This document shows, in pieces, positions 26,169 to 35,661 of a DNA stretch of 64,000 nucleotides; the stretch's first letter is position 1; each line of letters begins with the position of its first letter. Below the pieces are notes generated by a model that did no database searches, was not told the DNA's origin, and saw nothing but the letters and a program-made list of their open reading frames with translations. The position numbers and the translations under genes are program-made. The DNA comes from Clostridium_AM sp963780135 (GTDB lineage: Bacteria > Bacillota > Clostridia > Clostridiales > Clostridiaceae), in the NCBI GenBank assembly GCA_963780135.1, contig CAWAAR010000003.1, forward strand, positions 3,844,001 to 3,908,000, given 5' to 3'.

Positions 26169-27290
26169 TTATCCTACTAATTCATATCTACTTAGATTAA
26201 TACTTGCATTATAATCTCTATCTATAACACAACCACATTCTTCACAGATATATGTCCTAACTGATAATGAAAGCTTTGGTTTTATATGACCACACTCACT
26301 ACAAGTCTTTGATGATGGATACCATTTATCAGCTTCAACAAACTCAATTCCATTGAACTCACATTTATATTGCATTTGTCTTTTAAATTCGTATAAACAT
26401 TGTTTTGCAATTGCTTTTGATAAATGTTTATTTTTCATCATACCTTTAATATTAAGTGTTTCCATAACAACTCTTGATGGCTTGGTTTTCACTATCATAT
26501 TCGTTGCTTGGTGACTATGATTGCTTCTTATATTCGCTAATTTTCTATGAAGTAATTTAATTTGCTTTTCGATTTTTATAATATTACTTGTTTTGACAAA
26601 CTTACTCCCTTCTCTATTTTTTAGGTATTTGCAAGATACCCTACGTTGTAATCTACGTAGCCTTTTTTCAAGTTTTTTAACTTTGTTAGTTTTATTAATA
26701 TTTTTAAAGGTCATTCCATTGGAGCATATCGCTAAATCTTTCACTCCAACATCTATGCCTATTGATTCATTAGTTAACTCCACTACTGGTTGCTCTTTTT
26801 CTATTCCAACTGCTATATACCAATACTTTCCGTCAAAGCTTACTCTTGGATTAGTATATTTAACGTTCATTGGTATTTGCTCTGCTGTTTTAACCCAACC
26901 TACTTTTTCAATTAAAACTGAATTTTCTTTAACTTTAAGTTTTGAAGTATCATTATAAAATGATGCCTTAGACTTCCTTCGGCTTTTAAACCTTGGTTTA
27001 TCTGCTGCCCCTTTAAAGAATCTTTTAAAAGCTTCACAACAATCTTTTACAGCTTGTTTAGCCACATTATTTGATACTTCATTAAGCCATTTGTATTCTT
27101 CTATTTTCTTTAAGATAGTTAATTCTTTTCTTAAATCACCATCAGATATAAACTTTCCACCATTTTTATAATTTTCTTCTTGTCTTGCAAGTGTCCAATT
27201 ATATATAAATCTTGCAATACCAACAGATTGCCACAATTTTTGTTCCTGTTCTGCTGTTGGATGCAATCTAACCTTCTTCGCCAGTATCAT
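26169..27290 (-). CDS. tnpB: TnpB RNA-guided nuclease (IS607 type)
   Basis: This 373-aa protein has an N-terminal helix-turn-helix and beta-barrel region (KKVRLHPTAEQEQKL, FIYNWTLA), then a RuvC-like domain with Asp in GIDVGVKDLA (about 188), Glu in VVMETLNIKG (about 275) and Asp in IDRDYNAS (about 357). Two CxxC pairs (CSECG, CEECG) form the zinc finger. All catalytic residues are present and the length is normal, so it should be able to make an RNA-guided nuclease. The start overlaps the natural end of tnpA. TnpB helps retention of the element by cutting donor joints. Confidence 0.92.
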   Translation of the reverse strand: MILAKKVRLHPTAEQEQKLWQSVGIARFIYNWTLARQEENYKNGGKFISDGDLRKELTILKKIEEYKWLNEVSNNVAKQAVKDCCEAFKRFFKGAADKPRFKSRRKSKASFYNDTSKLKVKENSVLIEKVGWVKTAEQIPMNVKYTNPRVSFDGKYWYIAVGIEKEQPVVELTNESIGIDVGVKDLAICSNGMTFKNINKTNKVKKLEKRLRRLQRRVSCKYLKNREGSKFVKTSNIIKIEKQIKLLHRKLANIRSNHSHQATNMIVKTKPSRVVMETLNIKGMMKNKHLSKAIAKQCLYEFKRQMQYKCEFNGIEFVEADKWYPSSKTCSECGHIKPKLSLSVRTYICEECGCVIDRDYNASINLSRYELVG

Positions 27291-27919
27291 TCTCTAACAA
27301 CTCCTTAATCATTTTCTTGGCTTTATTTGCTCTCTTGCCTTGTAACCTACAACTAAAAACGGCTAAAATCGCTTACCCCGTAAGCACGCCCTATTTGAAT
27401 TAAATCGAGAGCCAATTCCTGTTCTTCTGTCTTTTCAGTATTGTCTATAATTTCAATAGTAGTTCCATACTTACTACATAGATTTTCTATGATTTCAAAA
27501 CCAAATCTTAATAATCTATCTTTATATAGAATTACTATCTTTTCAACTTCTGAATTAGTTATCATATCTATTAATTGATTTAATCCTTTTCTATTGTAGT
27601 TAATCCCACTTCCTATATCAGTAATAATATAAAAAGAATAGCCTTTAGCAATCATGTATGTTTTAACATTTTCAATTTGTCTTTCAAGGTCATCTTTTTG
27701 TTTATGTGAACTAACTCTACAATATCCTATTACTTTTTTAGTTTTAGTTTCCATACCCTTTATTCCTAAAAAATGATTAAGTTGTTCTTGTGAATAATAC
27801 CTCGTGCCACCATCTGTTATGTGTTGTGGAACAAATGAACCTTTTTTGTGCCAATCCCTTAATGTTTGAGGAGTTTTACCTATTAAAGTTGAAAACTCAC
27901 CTATTGAATAATACTTCAT
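27268..27919 (-). pseudogene. tnpA: IS607-type serine transposase, frameshifted by a 31-bp block
   Basis: The N terminus is a MerR-like helix-turn-helix (YSIGEFSTLIGKTPQTLRDW), followed by the serine recombinase domain with catalytic Ser in GYCRVSSHKQKDDLERQ and YKDRLLRFG. The open frame stops after LDLIQIGRAYGVSDFSRF at 27353. In another frame the family C terminus continues (VFSCRLQGKRANKAKKM...ELLEND) and overlaps the tnpB start. The break is caused by 31 bases (27361-27391) replacing about six expected bases; they include the palindrome GCTTACCCCGTAAGC. The transposase lacks its last 28 or so residues. Confidence 0.85.
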
Positions 27920-28088
27920 TAATCATCACCTCAATATAAGTATAATAAATAATTTGTCATTATTTAATAAATTTTTATAGATTTTTATAGATTTTGTTCA
28001 ACTGTTGTTACCCTCCTAATTACTTCTGCAGATACCACTTAATAACCTTATTCTATATCATATATTTTTGCATTTAGTTTCATATATA

Positions 28089-28409
28089 CTATGTTAAAAA
28101 ATTCGGTAAATCTTCTATCCATTTTTTAAAACTATCACAATATTCTTCAACTTCCCCTTTATCATCATAGTAATAATATACTTTTGAATCTAATGTGCTT
28201 ATACAGAAATAATCTCCATTTCCTATTCCATAGAATGGTATCATATTTGCATTCCAATTACCATTTTTCATTTCATGATTATATACATCTTCTATTGTAT
28301 CATTACCATTATTATTTTCCTTTGATACGTTGTAAATATCCCCTGGAAATGACCATAATGACATCAATTCAATAAAGTATCTAAACTCATCACTAAAATC
28401 TGATGCCAA
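28089..28409 (-). pseudogene. SMI1/KNR4 (SUKH) family protein, N-terminally truncated
   Basis: The 106-codon frame ends GNGDYFCISTLDSKVYYYYDDKGEVEEYCDSFKKWIEDLP, the classic C-terminal half of SUKH-superfamily immunity-type proteins. The expected N-terminal part (about 40-60 residues with LP..Y..F) is absent: a stop lies a few codons upstream and the only start is TTG. It begins 18 bases after the Fic gene stop. SUKH proteins often act as immunity proteins to polymorphic toxins; no partner toxin is seen. Confidence 0.6.
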
Positions 28410-28426
28410 GAAATCTGCTTATCTTA

Positions 28427-29476
28427 TTAATTATGGATTTTTTTCCACTTAGTATTTCTTCCCTTGCCTACAGCTTCTATTTTCCCTTCAACTCTCATCC
28501 GCTCAAATACTCTATTTATAGTAGCCTCCCCTACATCAGGGCATATAGTTCTTATTTCGTTTTTAGTAAAATATCCCAACTTACCTTCTATAGCCATTTT
28601 TATTCTTTCACTCTTATTTCCCTTGGTATTTTCAATACATCCTACTCTATCCTCTAATTCCTTATATGCTTTTATGACAACACCAAGAAAGTATTCAAGC
28701 CATATATACAAATTATTTTTTCCATCATGCCATAACATCGATGATTTATTTAGTGCTTCATAATAAGTTTCTTTGCTATCCTCAATGATTTTTTCTAAAC
28801 TAATAAATCTTCCGACCTCAAAACCACTTTGATACAAAAGTAAAAGTGTTAATAATCTAGACATTCTTCCATTTCCATCATTAAAAGGATGGATGCAAAG
28901 AAAATCTAATATAAATACAGCTATTAAAACCAATGGTTCAACTTCTTCTTTTGCAATTTCCTTCCTATATTCTTCACAAAGTCTCTCCATATAACTTGGA
29001 GTGCTAAAGGCATCTACAGGCTTAAATCTTATATATTTAATTCCATTAGGCAATATTTCTTCAATCACATTATCAGTATTTTTATAGTTTCCACCCTTAG
29101 CTGATGAAAACTTGTATAAATCTCTATGTAATTGTAATAATACAGATGATTTTACAGGTATAGCATCAAAAGCACTATGAATAGTATTTAATACATCTCT
29201 ATATCCAGCTATCTCACTTTCACTTCTATCCCTTGGCTCTATTTTATTATCCATTATTTCACGCAATCTTTTGTTGGAAGTATAAATACCTTCTATTCTG
29301 TTGGATGATTCTGCACTTTGTATAATTGCTACATCTTTAAGGGTATTTAATATTTGAGGTGATTGCTTTTTATACAAATCTTGCTTCCCCTTATATTCAT
29401 TTATAGTAGTTAACATTCTCACTATACTCATTGGTAATGCTAAGTTATTCAATTTATTATTTTCAAAAGAAATCAT
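28427..29476 (-). CDS. Fic family protein (class II), AMPylase/toxin-like
   Basis: This 349-aa protein has the Fic motif HPFNDGNGRMSRL at about residue 193 and an N-terminal inhibitory helix SNRIEG (S/T-x3-E-G/N), so it is a self-inhibited class II Fic protein. A winged-helix domain at the C terminus (YFTKNEIRTICPDVGEATINRVFERM) suggests DNA binding and possible autoregulation. GGGAG eight bases before the ATG of MISFENNK fixes the start; an earlier ATG has none. Fic enzymes transfer AMP or related groups to Ser/Thr/Tyr side chains; the target is unknown. An inverted repeat lies in the promoter region. Confidence 0.9.
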   Translation of the reverse strand: MISFENNKLNNLALPMSIVRMLTTINEYKGKQDLYKKQSPQILNTLKDVAIIQSAESSNRIEGIYTSNKRLREIMDNKIEPRDRSESEIAGYRDVLNTIHSAFDAIPVKSSVLLQLHRDLYKFSSAKGGNYKNTDNVIEEILPNGIKYIRFKPVDAFSTPSYMERLCEEYRKEIAKEEVEPLVLIAVFILDFLCIHPFNDGNGRMSRLLTLLLLYQSGFEVGRFISLEKIIEDSKETYYEALNKSSMLWHDGKNNLYIWLEYFLGVVIKAYKELEDRVGCIENTKGNKSERIKMAIEGKLGYFTKNEIRTICPDVGEATINRVFERMRVEGKIEAVGKGRNTKWKKIHN

Positions 29477-29520
29477 TATATATTCTCCCTCATTATATTT
29501 TATTATTATCATTTTACCAT

Positions 29521-29554
29521 AAACATAATCATTTTAAGCAAAATGATTATGTTT
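29521..29554. promoter_or_regulatory. Inverted repeat upstream of the Fic gene, possible operator
   Basis: AAACATAATCATTTT and its complement are separated by AAGC, giving a 15-bp stem 45 bases upstream of the Fic start. A separate, stronger hairpin (29580-29623) already serves the upstream gene, so this one may be a binding site for the winged helix of the Fic protein. That role is inference. Confidence 0.45.
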
Positions 29555-29579
29555 TTTATTAAAAGAATATATTAAAACC

Positions 29580-29623
29580 AAAATAAACCTTATCATTTAA
29601 CAGTAAATGATAAGGTTTATTTT
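29580..29623 (-). terminator. Terminator of the 86-aa gene
   Basis: AAAATAAACCTTATCATTTA pairs perfectly with its complement around ACAG, a 20-bp stem whose distal arm on the minus strand ends in TTTT. It starts 25 bases after the stop at 29648. Confidence 0.7.
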
Positions 29624-29647
29624 GCTTTTAATACGATAAATTGAAGT

Positions 29648-29908
29648 TTAACCATTCTTTCGCACTCCAATCCATGTTCTTTCTTCTATAAATAATTTCT
29701 CATGTTTTGTATGATATACGTACATTTCTCTACTTTTATCCTTCTTATGTTTTTCTGCATACTCTTTAAGTGCTTCTTTCCCTTCTTCATAAGCATTTAT
29801 AACTGAAAGCTCTTCAACAATTCTTTTTCCCTCTTTTGAATATGCCTCTATAGCCTCAAATAATATCCATTTATTTATATATATATTTCTTGCTTCTTCC
29901 CATTTCAT
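29648..29908 (-). CDS. Conserved small hypothetical protein
   Basis: An 86-aa protein (MKWEEARNIYINKWILFEAIEA, then EMYVYHTKHEKLFIEERTWIGVR) matches, from memory, a widespread small family in clostridia and bacilli that usually precedes a retropepsin-like aspartic protease gene. Here no such partner follows; a terminator does. GGGAG precedes the ATG of MKW. Function is unknown. The orphan state may reflect loss of the partner during the rearrangements in this region. Confidence 0.65.
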   Translation of the reverse strand: MKWEEARNIYINKWILFEAIEAYSKEGKRIVEELSVINAYEEGKEALKEYAEKHKKDKSREMYVYHTKHEKLFIEERTWIGVRKNG

Positions 29909-30557
29909 ATAATACACTCCCTCATTTTATATATTCACCTTTTTTCCATAGTAAGTTAACTTATGTATACCTTTTAACACTTTGTTTAAGCCCTAGAAAC
30001 ATAGTGTCAAAAAAAAATTTTTATAACCCTATTATATCTTATTCTCATAATGTAAACATAATATATTTACAACATTTCTTACGCAAATTTATTTCTGCTA
30101 AAAGATGCACTTCTATAAAATGCTTTATCTTAACACATACTCCGTATACATTCTAATATTCCACCATTATTCTCTACTGATTTTCACCCTCTATTTACCA
30201 AATAATTACCATTTCTATTTTCTTCAAAAAATAATAACACCATTGAAGGCACTCTAAATCAATGCTTTCAATGATGTTTATAATCTTATATATTGAATCA
30301 ATATCATATAGCTTGTTCCTGGGAAATTTCACACCTCAAGGGAGTTTAAACTCTTATCAGCTTCATTCTCCCATTCCACTGTGTCAAAACTAACTTTTGA
30401 ATAAAGATAAATCTTTTTATTCTCTAAATATACCTTACACGATTAATTTCAACTAATTAAGACCTATCGAGTTTACTATTATTTCTACAAAAATTATCAA
30501 ATATGATATAATATAACTGTCTAACAAACTTATTTCACATAAGCCTAGGAGGTAACC
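29909..30557. other. Gene-free interval
   Basis: About 650 A+T-rich bases between divergent genes. The longest open stretch I see is 42 codons on the minus strand (about 30190-30330), with no start or recognisable product. The right end holds the promoter of the sugar kinase gene (TATGATATAAT at about 30500) and its ribosome binding site. No riboswitch or RNA gene is apparent. Confidence 0.5.
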
Positions 30558-31466
30558 ATGAAAAAAACACTGATTATCGGATCTACTGTACTCGATATAA
30601 TCATAAATATAGAAAAACTCCCCACTACCACTGAAGACTGTCACATAAATGGTCAGACTATGTCTATCGGCGGTTGTGCTTTTAATGTGCAGAACATAAT
30701 AAATCTTTTTGAAGTCCCTTATGTGTTTTGTTCACCTATCGGTACCGGAATCTATGGAGATTATGTGGCTTCACAGCTGAAAAAAATAGGATTATCACCA
30801 TTTGTCCGAGTTACAGATCAAGATAATGGGTGTTGTTATTGTTATGTTGAATCTAATGGCGAACGAACTTTTCTATCATATCACGGTGCCGAATACACTT
30901 TCGACCCTATGTGGCTTGATGGTATTAATATGGATGATTTTGATCATGTTTACATCTGTGGCCTAGAAATTGAGGAATTCACCGGTAAAAAAATCATATC
31001 TTTTCTTAATAAAAACAGACATCTACAAGTTTTCTTTGCCCCTGGGCCAAGATTCTCGATAATAAATACAGAAAGGATTGATGAACTTTTCAAACTTTCA
31101 CCAATTGTTCATCTAAATATGGATGAAATTCTAACTTTTACAAAAACTTCAACTTTAGAACGAGCTGTTAAGATGCTTTATTCCTTAACCAATAATTTGA
31201 TTATCATTACAGATGGTGAAAATGGATCCTATCTATATGATGGTGAAAACCTACAACATACCATGGGTATCAAAGCTGATGTTGTTGACACAATCGGTGC
31301 AGGTGATTCTCACATTGGAGCCTTCATGGCTTCTAGAAAATTGGGCTATTCCTATATAAAAAGCCTCGAGATAGCCAATCAAGTATCTGCTAAAGTCGTC
31401 GAGATAAAAGGCAGCCTTCTACCTTCTGATGTTTTTAAACAGATAATGCCCAAATTGAAACCCTGA
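30558..31466 (+). CDS. PfkB-family carbohydrate kinase
   Basis: This 302-aa kinase of the ribokinase/PfkB family begins MKKTLIIGSTVLDIIINIEKLP, with the substrate-binding GGCAFNVQN at about 36 and the catalytic DTIGAGDSHIGAF near 250 (anion hole GAGD plus base Asp). It phosphorylates a sugar or nucleoside; the substrate is not evident. TAGGAGGTAACC precedes the ATG. It is a single-gene unit with its own promoter and a terminator at 31577-31616. Confidence 0.9.
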   Translation: MKKTLIIGSTVLDIIINIEKLPTTTEDCHINGQTMSIGGCAFNVQNIINLFEVPYVFCSPIGTGIYGDYVASQLKKIGLSPFVRVTDQDNGCCYCYVESNGERTFLSYHGAEYTFDPMWLDGINMDDFDHVYICGLEIEEFTGKKIISFLNKNRHLQVFFAPGPRFSIINTERIDELFKLSPIVHLNMDEILTFTKTSTLERAVKMLYSLTNNLIIITDGENGSYLYDGENLQHTMGIKADVVDTIGAGDSHIGAFMASRKLGYSYIKSLEIANQVSAKVVEIKGSLLPSDVFKQIMPKLKP

Positions 31467-31576
31467 ATTATATAAATAAATTTACAAGTGTTCATAAATT
31501 AATTTTTAAGTCATGAAAATGACACTCTCTTTATATACATACTCTTGTAAGCGCTGGCGTGAATTACATATTCTAA

Positions 31577-31616
31577 AAAATCAGCTTCACATTTATGACT
31601 GTGAAGCCGATTTTTA
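31577..31616 (+). terminator. Terminator of the PfkB gene
   Basis: ATCAGCTTCAC pairs with GTGAAGCCGAT (one mismatch) and is followed by TTTTT on the plus strand, 110 bases after the gene. Confidence 0.75.
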
Positions 31617-31679
31617 ATACAAGCCTTCTTTGGCAATCTGCCTTATATAGTTATACTGCTTTTCTGACAATAAATAAAG

Positions 31680-31770
31680 ATAGCAAGTGAGAACATGTTA
31701 GGCTCACTTGCTACTACTTGATTTCAGCTATTTGGAATGTAATAGCATCTTCAACAAACTTTTTATAGTT
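31680..31770. repeat. Interspersed hairpin repeat, copy 2
   Basis: The same unit as 24311-24398: stem TAGCAAGTGAG/CTCACTTGCTA plus the tail TTCAGCTATTTGGAATGTA. It lies between the PfkB terminator and the IS1182-like element. The rest of 31467-31815 has no gene. Confidence 0.7.
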
Positions 31771-31815
31771 TATTTAGTTTTAATTATCACCAAATTACCA
31801 AATTTTACATCCCTG

Positions 31816-33432
31816 GCAGGCTGTGCATAAATCAAATTTCTTAAAACCATAATCACTATAGCAATTTTAATTTTTAAGTTGCTATAGTGATTAATTTATA
31901 TTTTCTAAATATAAAAAAGTAGATACACGCTATAAGATCACCTAGGAGTTTTTCAACTCCTAAAATATTAATTACTCTTTTTAAATTATATGTAAAAAAG
32001 GCAATGCTAATTTCACCCCTTACTTTTCTAAAACCTCTCAGAAGTAAGTAGTAAAATTTCATTGCCCTTTTTATTGTCCCGAAGGGATGTTCTACTATCA
32101 TTTTGCGTTGCATATATTTAGCTTGATTTTTTTTAACTTTATTATTAACAATTTCAGCAATATCATCAGTTTTAGTACGTGTTATTATTCTACCTTTAGC
32201 TGAAGTTGTACATTTACATTTATTTTTGCAGCTAGAACAAGCTTCAAAATTACAATATTTTTTCTATTTAGCATCTATTTTCTTTGTGATACATGATAGT
32301 CTTTGTCCATCTGGACAGATATATGCATTTTCATCTTTTAAATATTTAAATTTATCACTAAAATATCTTGAATCACCAATACTATTGGAATACCTTGGTC
32401 TAGAAACATAAACTATAATGTCTTTTTCTTCACATTTCTTAAAATCTTCTGTATCAAAATAGCCTTTATCTGCTAGTGTTTCTATTGATTCAACATTAAA
32501 TACATCTTTTGATTTTTTGCTCATATTGTATAGTTGACCTTGATCGGCAGAATTGTTAATTACATCAAAAGTAACTATAAGCTTATTTTTAGAGTCTACT
32601 GAAGTTTGTACATTATATCCTACATCATTTCCTTGATTAGCCCCAAACTTTACAGTCTTAGCATCAGAATCTGTAAAGTTAACCTCATTTTCATCATTCT
32701 TTACAAGATTAGCTTCTAAATCATCATAATATGCTACTTTTTCTTCCAACTTTTGAATAGCATTAATTAAAGTAGCATTATCTAAGTTGCTACCTTTATC
32801 ATCAATCCTATCGTTCATTTCTATTTCATGAAGATATTCTTTAATCTTATGTTCTGCCAACTCTTTCATTTTGGCCAACTTATTTCTGCTATAGTGTTTT
32901 CTCTTTGATGCCGAAGCTTCAAGCTTTGTTCCATCTACAGCAATAAGTTCTTTGCCATATAGTCCTAATTCAATGCAATAGTTAACAAAAGACTTAAAAA
33001 CTTTTTCTAAAGCTTCGACATGATCTTTTCTAAAATCCGCAATAACTCTATATTTAGGTTGAAGTCCTTTAATTAACCAAATTACTTCTCTATTAATAAC
33101 GCATTGCTTTGCCAATTTGCGTGATGATCTTATACCATTAAAATAACCATAGATGTATAACTTTAAAAGATCTTTCGGATCAAATTTAGGTCTTCCAACA
33201 GCCTCATTATTCCCGGTGATGAAACCTATACTTTCAAAATTCATATAATCAACTATTTTATCAATTACTATTACTTCATTATCTATTTCTACGTAATCTT
33301 CGATTGACTCTATTCTTATTTGTTCTCTATCATCACCGCAAATATAATTCATTATAGATTAATCTCCTTTATTACAATTTTATACTTATATGTAAAATTA
33401 TAACATAAAAGTTCAATTTTCGCACAGCCTGC
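31816..33432. mobile_element. IS1182-family insertion sequence
   Basis: Terminal inverted repeats GCAGGCTGTGC (31816-31826) and GCACAGCCTGC (33422-33432) bound a 1617-bp element with one transposase gene of IS1182 type. The transposase carries a single internal stop. No clear target duplication is seen beside the ends given. The 33433-33631 stretch has no gene. Confidence 0.8.
31874..33352 (-). pseudogene. IS1182-family transposase with one amber stop
   Basis: The frame runs 492 codons. Residues 1-362 include the N-terminal domain (GRPKFDPKDLLKLYIYGY), the DDE core with VDGTKLEASASK and the second Asp in LADKGYFDTED. A TAG at 32261-32263 follows KKIDAK, and the same frame continues with KKYCNFEACSSCKNKCK (a Cys-rich segment) to HPFGTIKRAMKFYYLLLRG and the end. 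A single K/Q-to-stop change therefore separates the third catalytic Glu from the rest. Otherwise the gene looks fresh. Confidence 0.9.
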
Positions 33433-33631
33433 TGAGGTCATTGCGAGGCCTGAAAGGTTGAGCTTGCTTCTTATATAACATATTTTAGTGATACTTATAC
33501 TTTTATGTGAAACAGAGCAAAACTAAAATAGTCCAACAAGCAAGTATAATAAATCTAAGATATATAAATGTCATTTCAACACCCATATCTTCTGTTTCTA
33601 ATAAACTCATCAAATCTTTAAATGTAATCAT

Positions 33632-35419
33632 CTATAAATATACAGATATATTTTCTATTAAACTTTGTATTGATGATATTACTTCATCTGCATCATTTTC
33701 TATTGCAGTATATAAATTGTCTACATTTACTATTATATGCTGATCCTGCTCAGGCATAACATATCCACCATCATGCTCTGTATAATCTCCAAAAGAAATA
33801 TCTATACCCCCTCTTTCTATTTCATCTTCATTTTTAGTATATATCAGAAATATTTCATCACTTGAACCAAAATTTATACAAAACCATCCATTAATTTCAA
33901 CTTTAAAAATATCATTATTTAAATTATAAAATCTACATATTTCTAATTTATCTTTAAATTCATCATTCCATTTTGAATTTTGTATGTAAGTTTCCAATCT
34001 CTCAATCATATCATATTTTAATCCTGACAAATAGTTTCCTATAGACTTCAATTCATCAATACTATCTATTTTATTTATGAATAATTCTATAACATCTCGA
34101 TCATTTTGGTTTGCAATATTATTTATAACTGACAATTTTTCTGCGAATCCATTTATTAAATTATTTTTTTCTTCTTCATTTATATATTTATCTTCAATTT
34201 CTAAATCTATTTCTTCTAATGAAGATTTTAATTCTTCGTATACTTCAATTAAATTATTTACTTTATCTTCAATAAGACTGTATAAACTTCCAAGTTCACC
34301 ATTATAAAATATGTCCTCTATAACGTCTTTATCATCTTGGTACTGCTTAAAATCCACACTTTCTAATATCCTATCTAAGTTACATGAATTTATATAATTA
34401 TTAAACATATCTTCTTCTAAAGATTTTATTTTGTTCCTTAATTTTTCACTACCGTTTTCAAATATTCTATGCAATTCTGAAATTGAATTAATCATATCTT
34501 TATAAAATTCCTTAGAAATAACTTTATTATGTGCAATACTATTCCTCATCTTAGCAAAATTCTGCCACTTTCCTTCAAGTCCAGATGTAAAAATATTCAT
34601 AAAATATTTTGTCCACAAGTCCTTATCATTCAAAATGTTCTCCTTTATAATTTCAGACGCATTATTTCTTAATATTGATTTAATAGAATTTATTTGTTTC
34701 ATTACTTTTGTTGCTTTTTCATCTTCACAACTATTTTTTAGCATTGATATTAAGTCGTTAGTTTGCAAATTAAATATCTCCGATTTTATAAATGCTAAAG
34801 TTTTATATCTTTGATTATACCATTCACTATAATCTTCACTTTTTTTATTAAATTCACTAGTTATTTTTGTTTTGAACCAATCCTCTCCAAATTTTTTTAA
34901 CATATATTCATTAATTATTCCTCTAAATTTATTTTCTAGATTGTGAACCTTCACATATAGCTGCTGAGACATCTTTTCATTTTGTTCGTCTCTTATCCAA
35001 TTTATTTCTTTTGTATATTTTGATACTGCTTCACTTACACAAACTTTTATATCATATACAAATTCGTCAAACAAATCTTCATTTTTATTTTTCGTTTCTA
35101 AAAGCTTATCTTGCTCATTATCCTCTATAATATCTATGCCAATAAAAATATTAATTTTATTGGCATCATATGTAAATTTTTTAATATCTATATCTATAGA
35201 AAGCTCTTCTTTATTAATATGTGTCCTCGCATAAATCACCTCATCATCTTCTTCATTTTCAAGATTATAAATTCTGCTACTTAAATAATCATAGTGAAAA
35301 TCAAAATCAAAATCTTCATCTAGCTTTTTTAATTCTTTTTTGATTTCATTAGATATTAACCATAAATAATCCTCTTCATAATTTTCTTTAATTCCTGTTC
35401 CAATAAAATTTATATTCAT
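33632..35419 (-). CDS. HEPN-domain protein (Swt1-like), defence-island candidate
   Basis: This 595-aa, highly charged, Asp/Glu/Asn-rich soluble protein has LENKFRGIINEYMLKKFGEDWF at about 160 and, at about 295, FAKMRNSIAHNKV, which carries the R-x4-H catalytic pattern of HEPN ribonucleases in a Swt1/Apea-like setting. The C-terminal part ends with acidic WFCINFGSSDEIFLIY and an unassigned beta segment. GAGGAG precedes the ATG. It is the last gene of the co-directional island and is separated from the CorA-like gene by 240 bases with its own promoter-like sequence. An RNase effector role is inferred from the motif and the neighbours. Confidence 0.6.
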   Translation of the reverse strand: MNINFIGTGIKENYEEDYLWLISNEIKKELKKLDEDFDFDFHYDYLSSRIYNLENEEDDEVIYARTHINKEELSIDIDIKKFTYDANKINIFIGIDIIEDNEQDKLLETKNKNEDLFDEFVYDIKVCVSEAVSKYTKEINWIRDEQNEKMSQQLYVKVHNLENKFRGIINEYMLKKFGEDWFKTKITSEFNKKSEDYSEWYNQRYKTLAFIKSEIFNLQTNDLISMLKNSCEDEKATKVMKQINSIKSILRNNASEIIKENILNDKDLWTKYFMNIFTSGLEGKWQNFAKMRNSIAHNKVISKEFYKDMINSISELHRIFENGSEKLRNKIKSLEEDMFNNYINSCNLDRILESVDFKQYQDDKDVIEDIFYNGELGSLYSLIEDKVNNLIEVYEELKSSLEEIDLEIEDKYINEEEKNNLINGFAEKLSVINNIANQNDRDVIELFINKIDSIDELKSIGNYLSGLKYDMIERLETYIQNSKWNDEFKDKLEICRFYNLNNDIFKVEINGWFCINFGSSDEIFLIYTKNEDEIERGGIDISFGDYTEHDGGYVMPEQDQHIIVNVDNLYTAIENDADEVISSIQSLIENISVYL

Positions 35420-35661
35420 TTAATTCTCCTCATCAGTATATTTTTATTTCATTTTTCATATTATTACTAGCAATTTTATCTTCATGTTATATGTCATAAA
35501 AAATTAATAAATTTTTCTCATACCATATTTATTTTTACAAATGCATAATCATTATAATAATGTCTTGAAAATATATATGATTATTGCAGTTTAATATTGA
35601 AATTATATAGAGATTTTCTATTAATAATACATAATCTATGATTCTTTATAATATCAATACA

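Larger units (their letters stand above)
26020..27985. mobile_element. IS607-type element (tnpA-tnpB)
   Basis: A serine-recombinase tnpA (frameshifted) and an intact tnpB lie head to tail with a restored overlap, the IS607 arrangement. IS607 elements have no terminal inverted repeats and make no target duplication, so the ends given are approximate: the right end includes the noncoding region after tnpB, the left end the roughly 65 bases before tnpA. The element is probably immobile unless a tnpA is supplied in trans. Confidence 0.75.

Noticed and set aside
29909..30557. Riboswitch or small RNA in the 650-base gap
   Set aside because: No recognisable aptamer core, no strong terminator before the kinase start, only A+T-rich sequence.
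32261..32263. Programmed UAG readthrough in the IS1182 transposase
   Set aside because: No suppressor context or conserved downstream signal is visible; a nonsense mutation is simpler.
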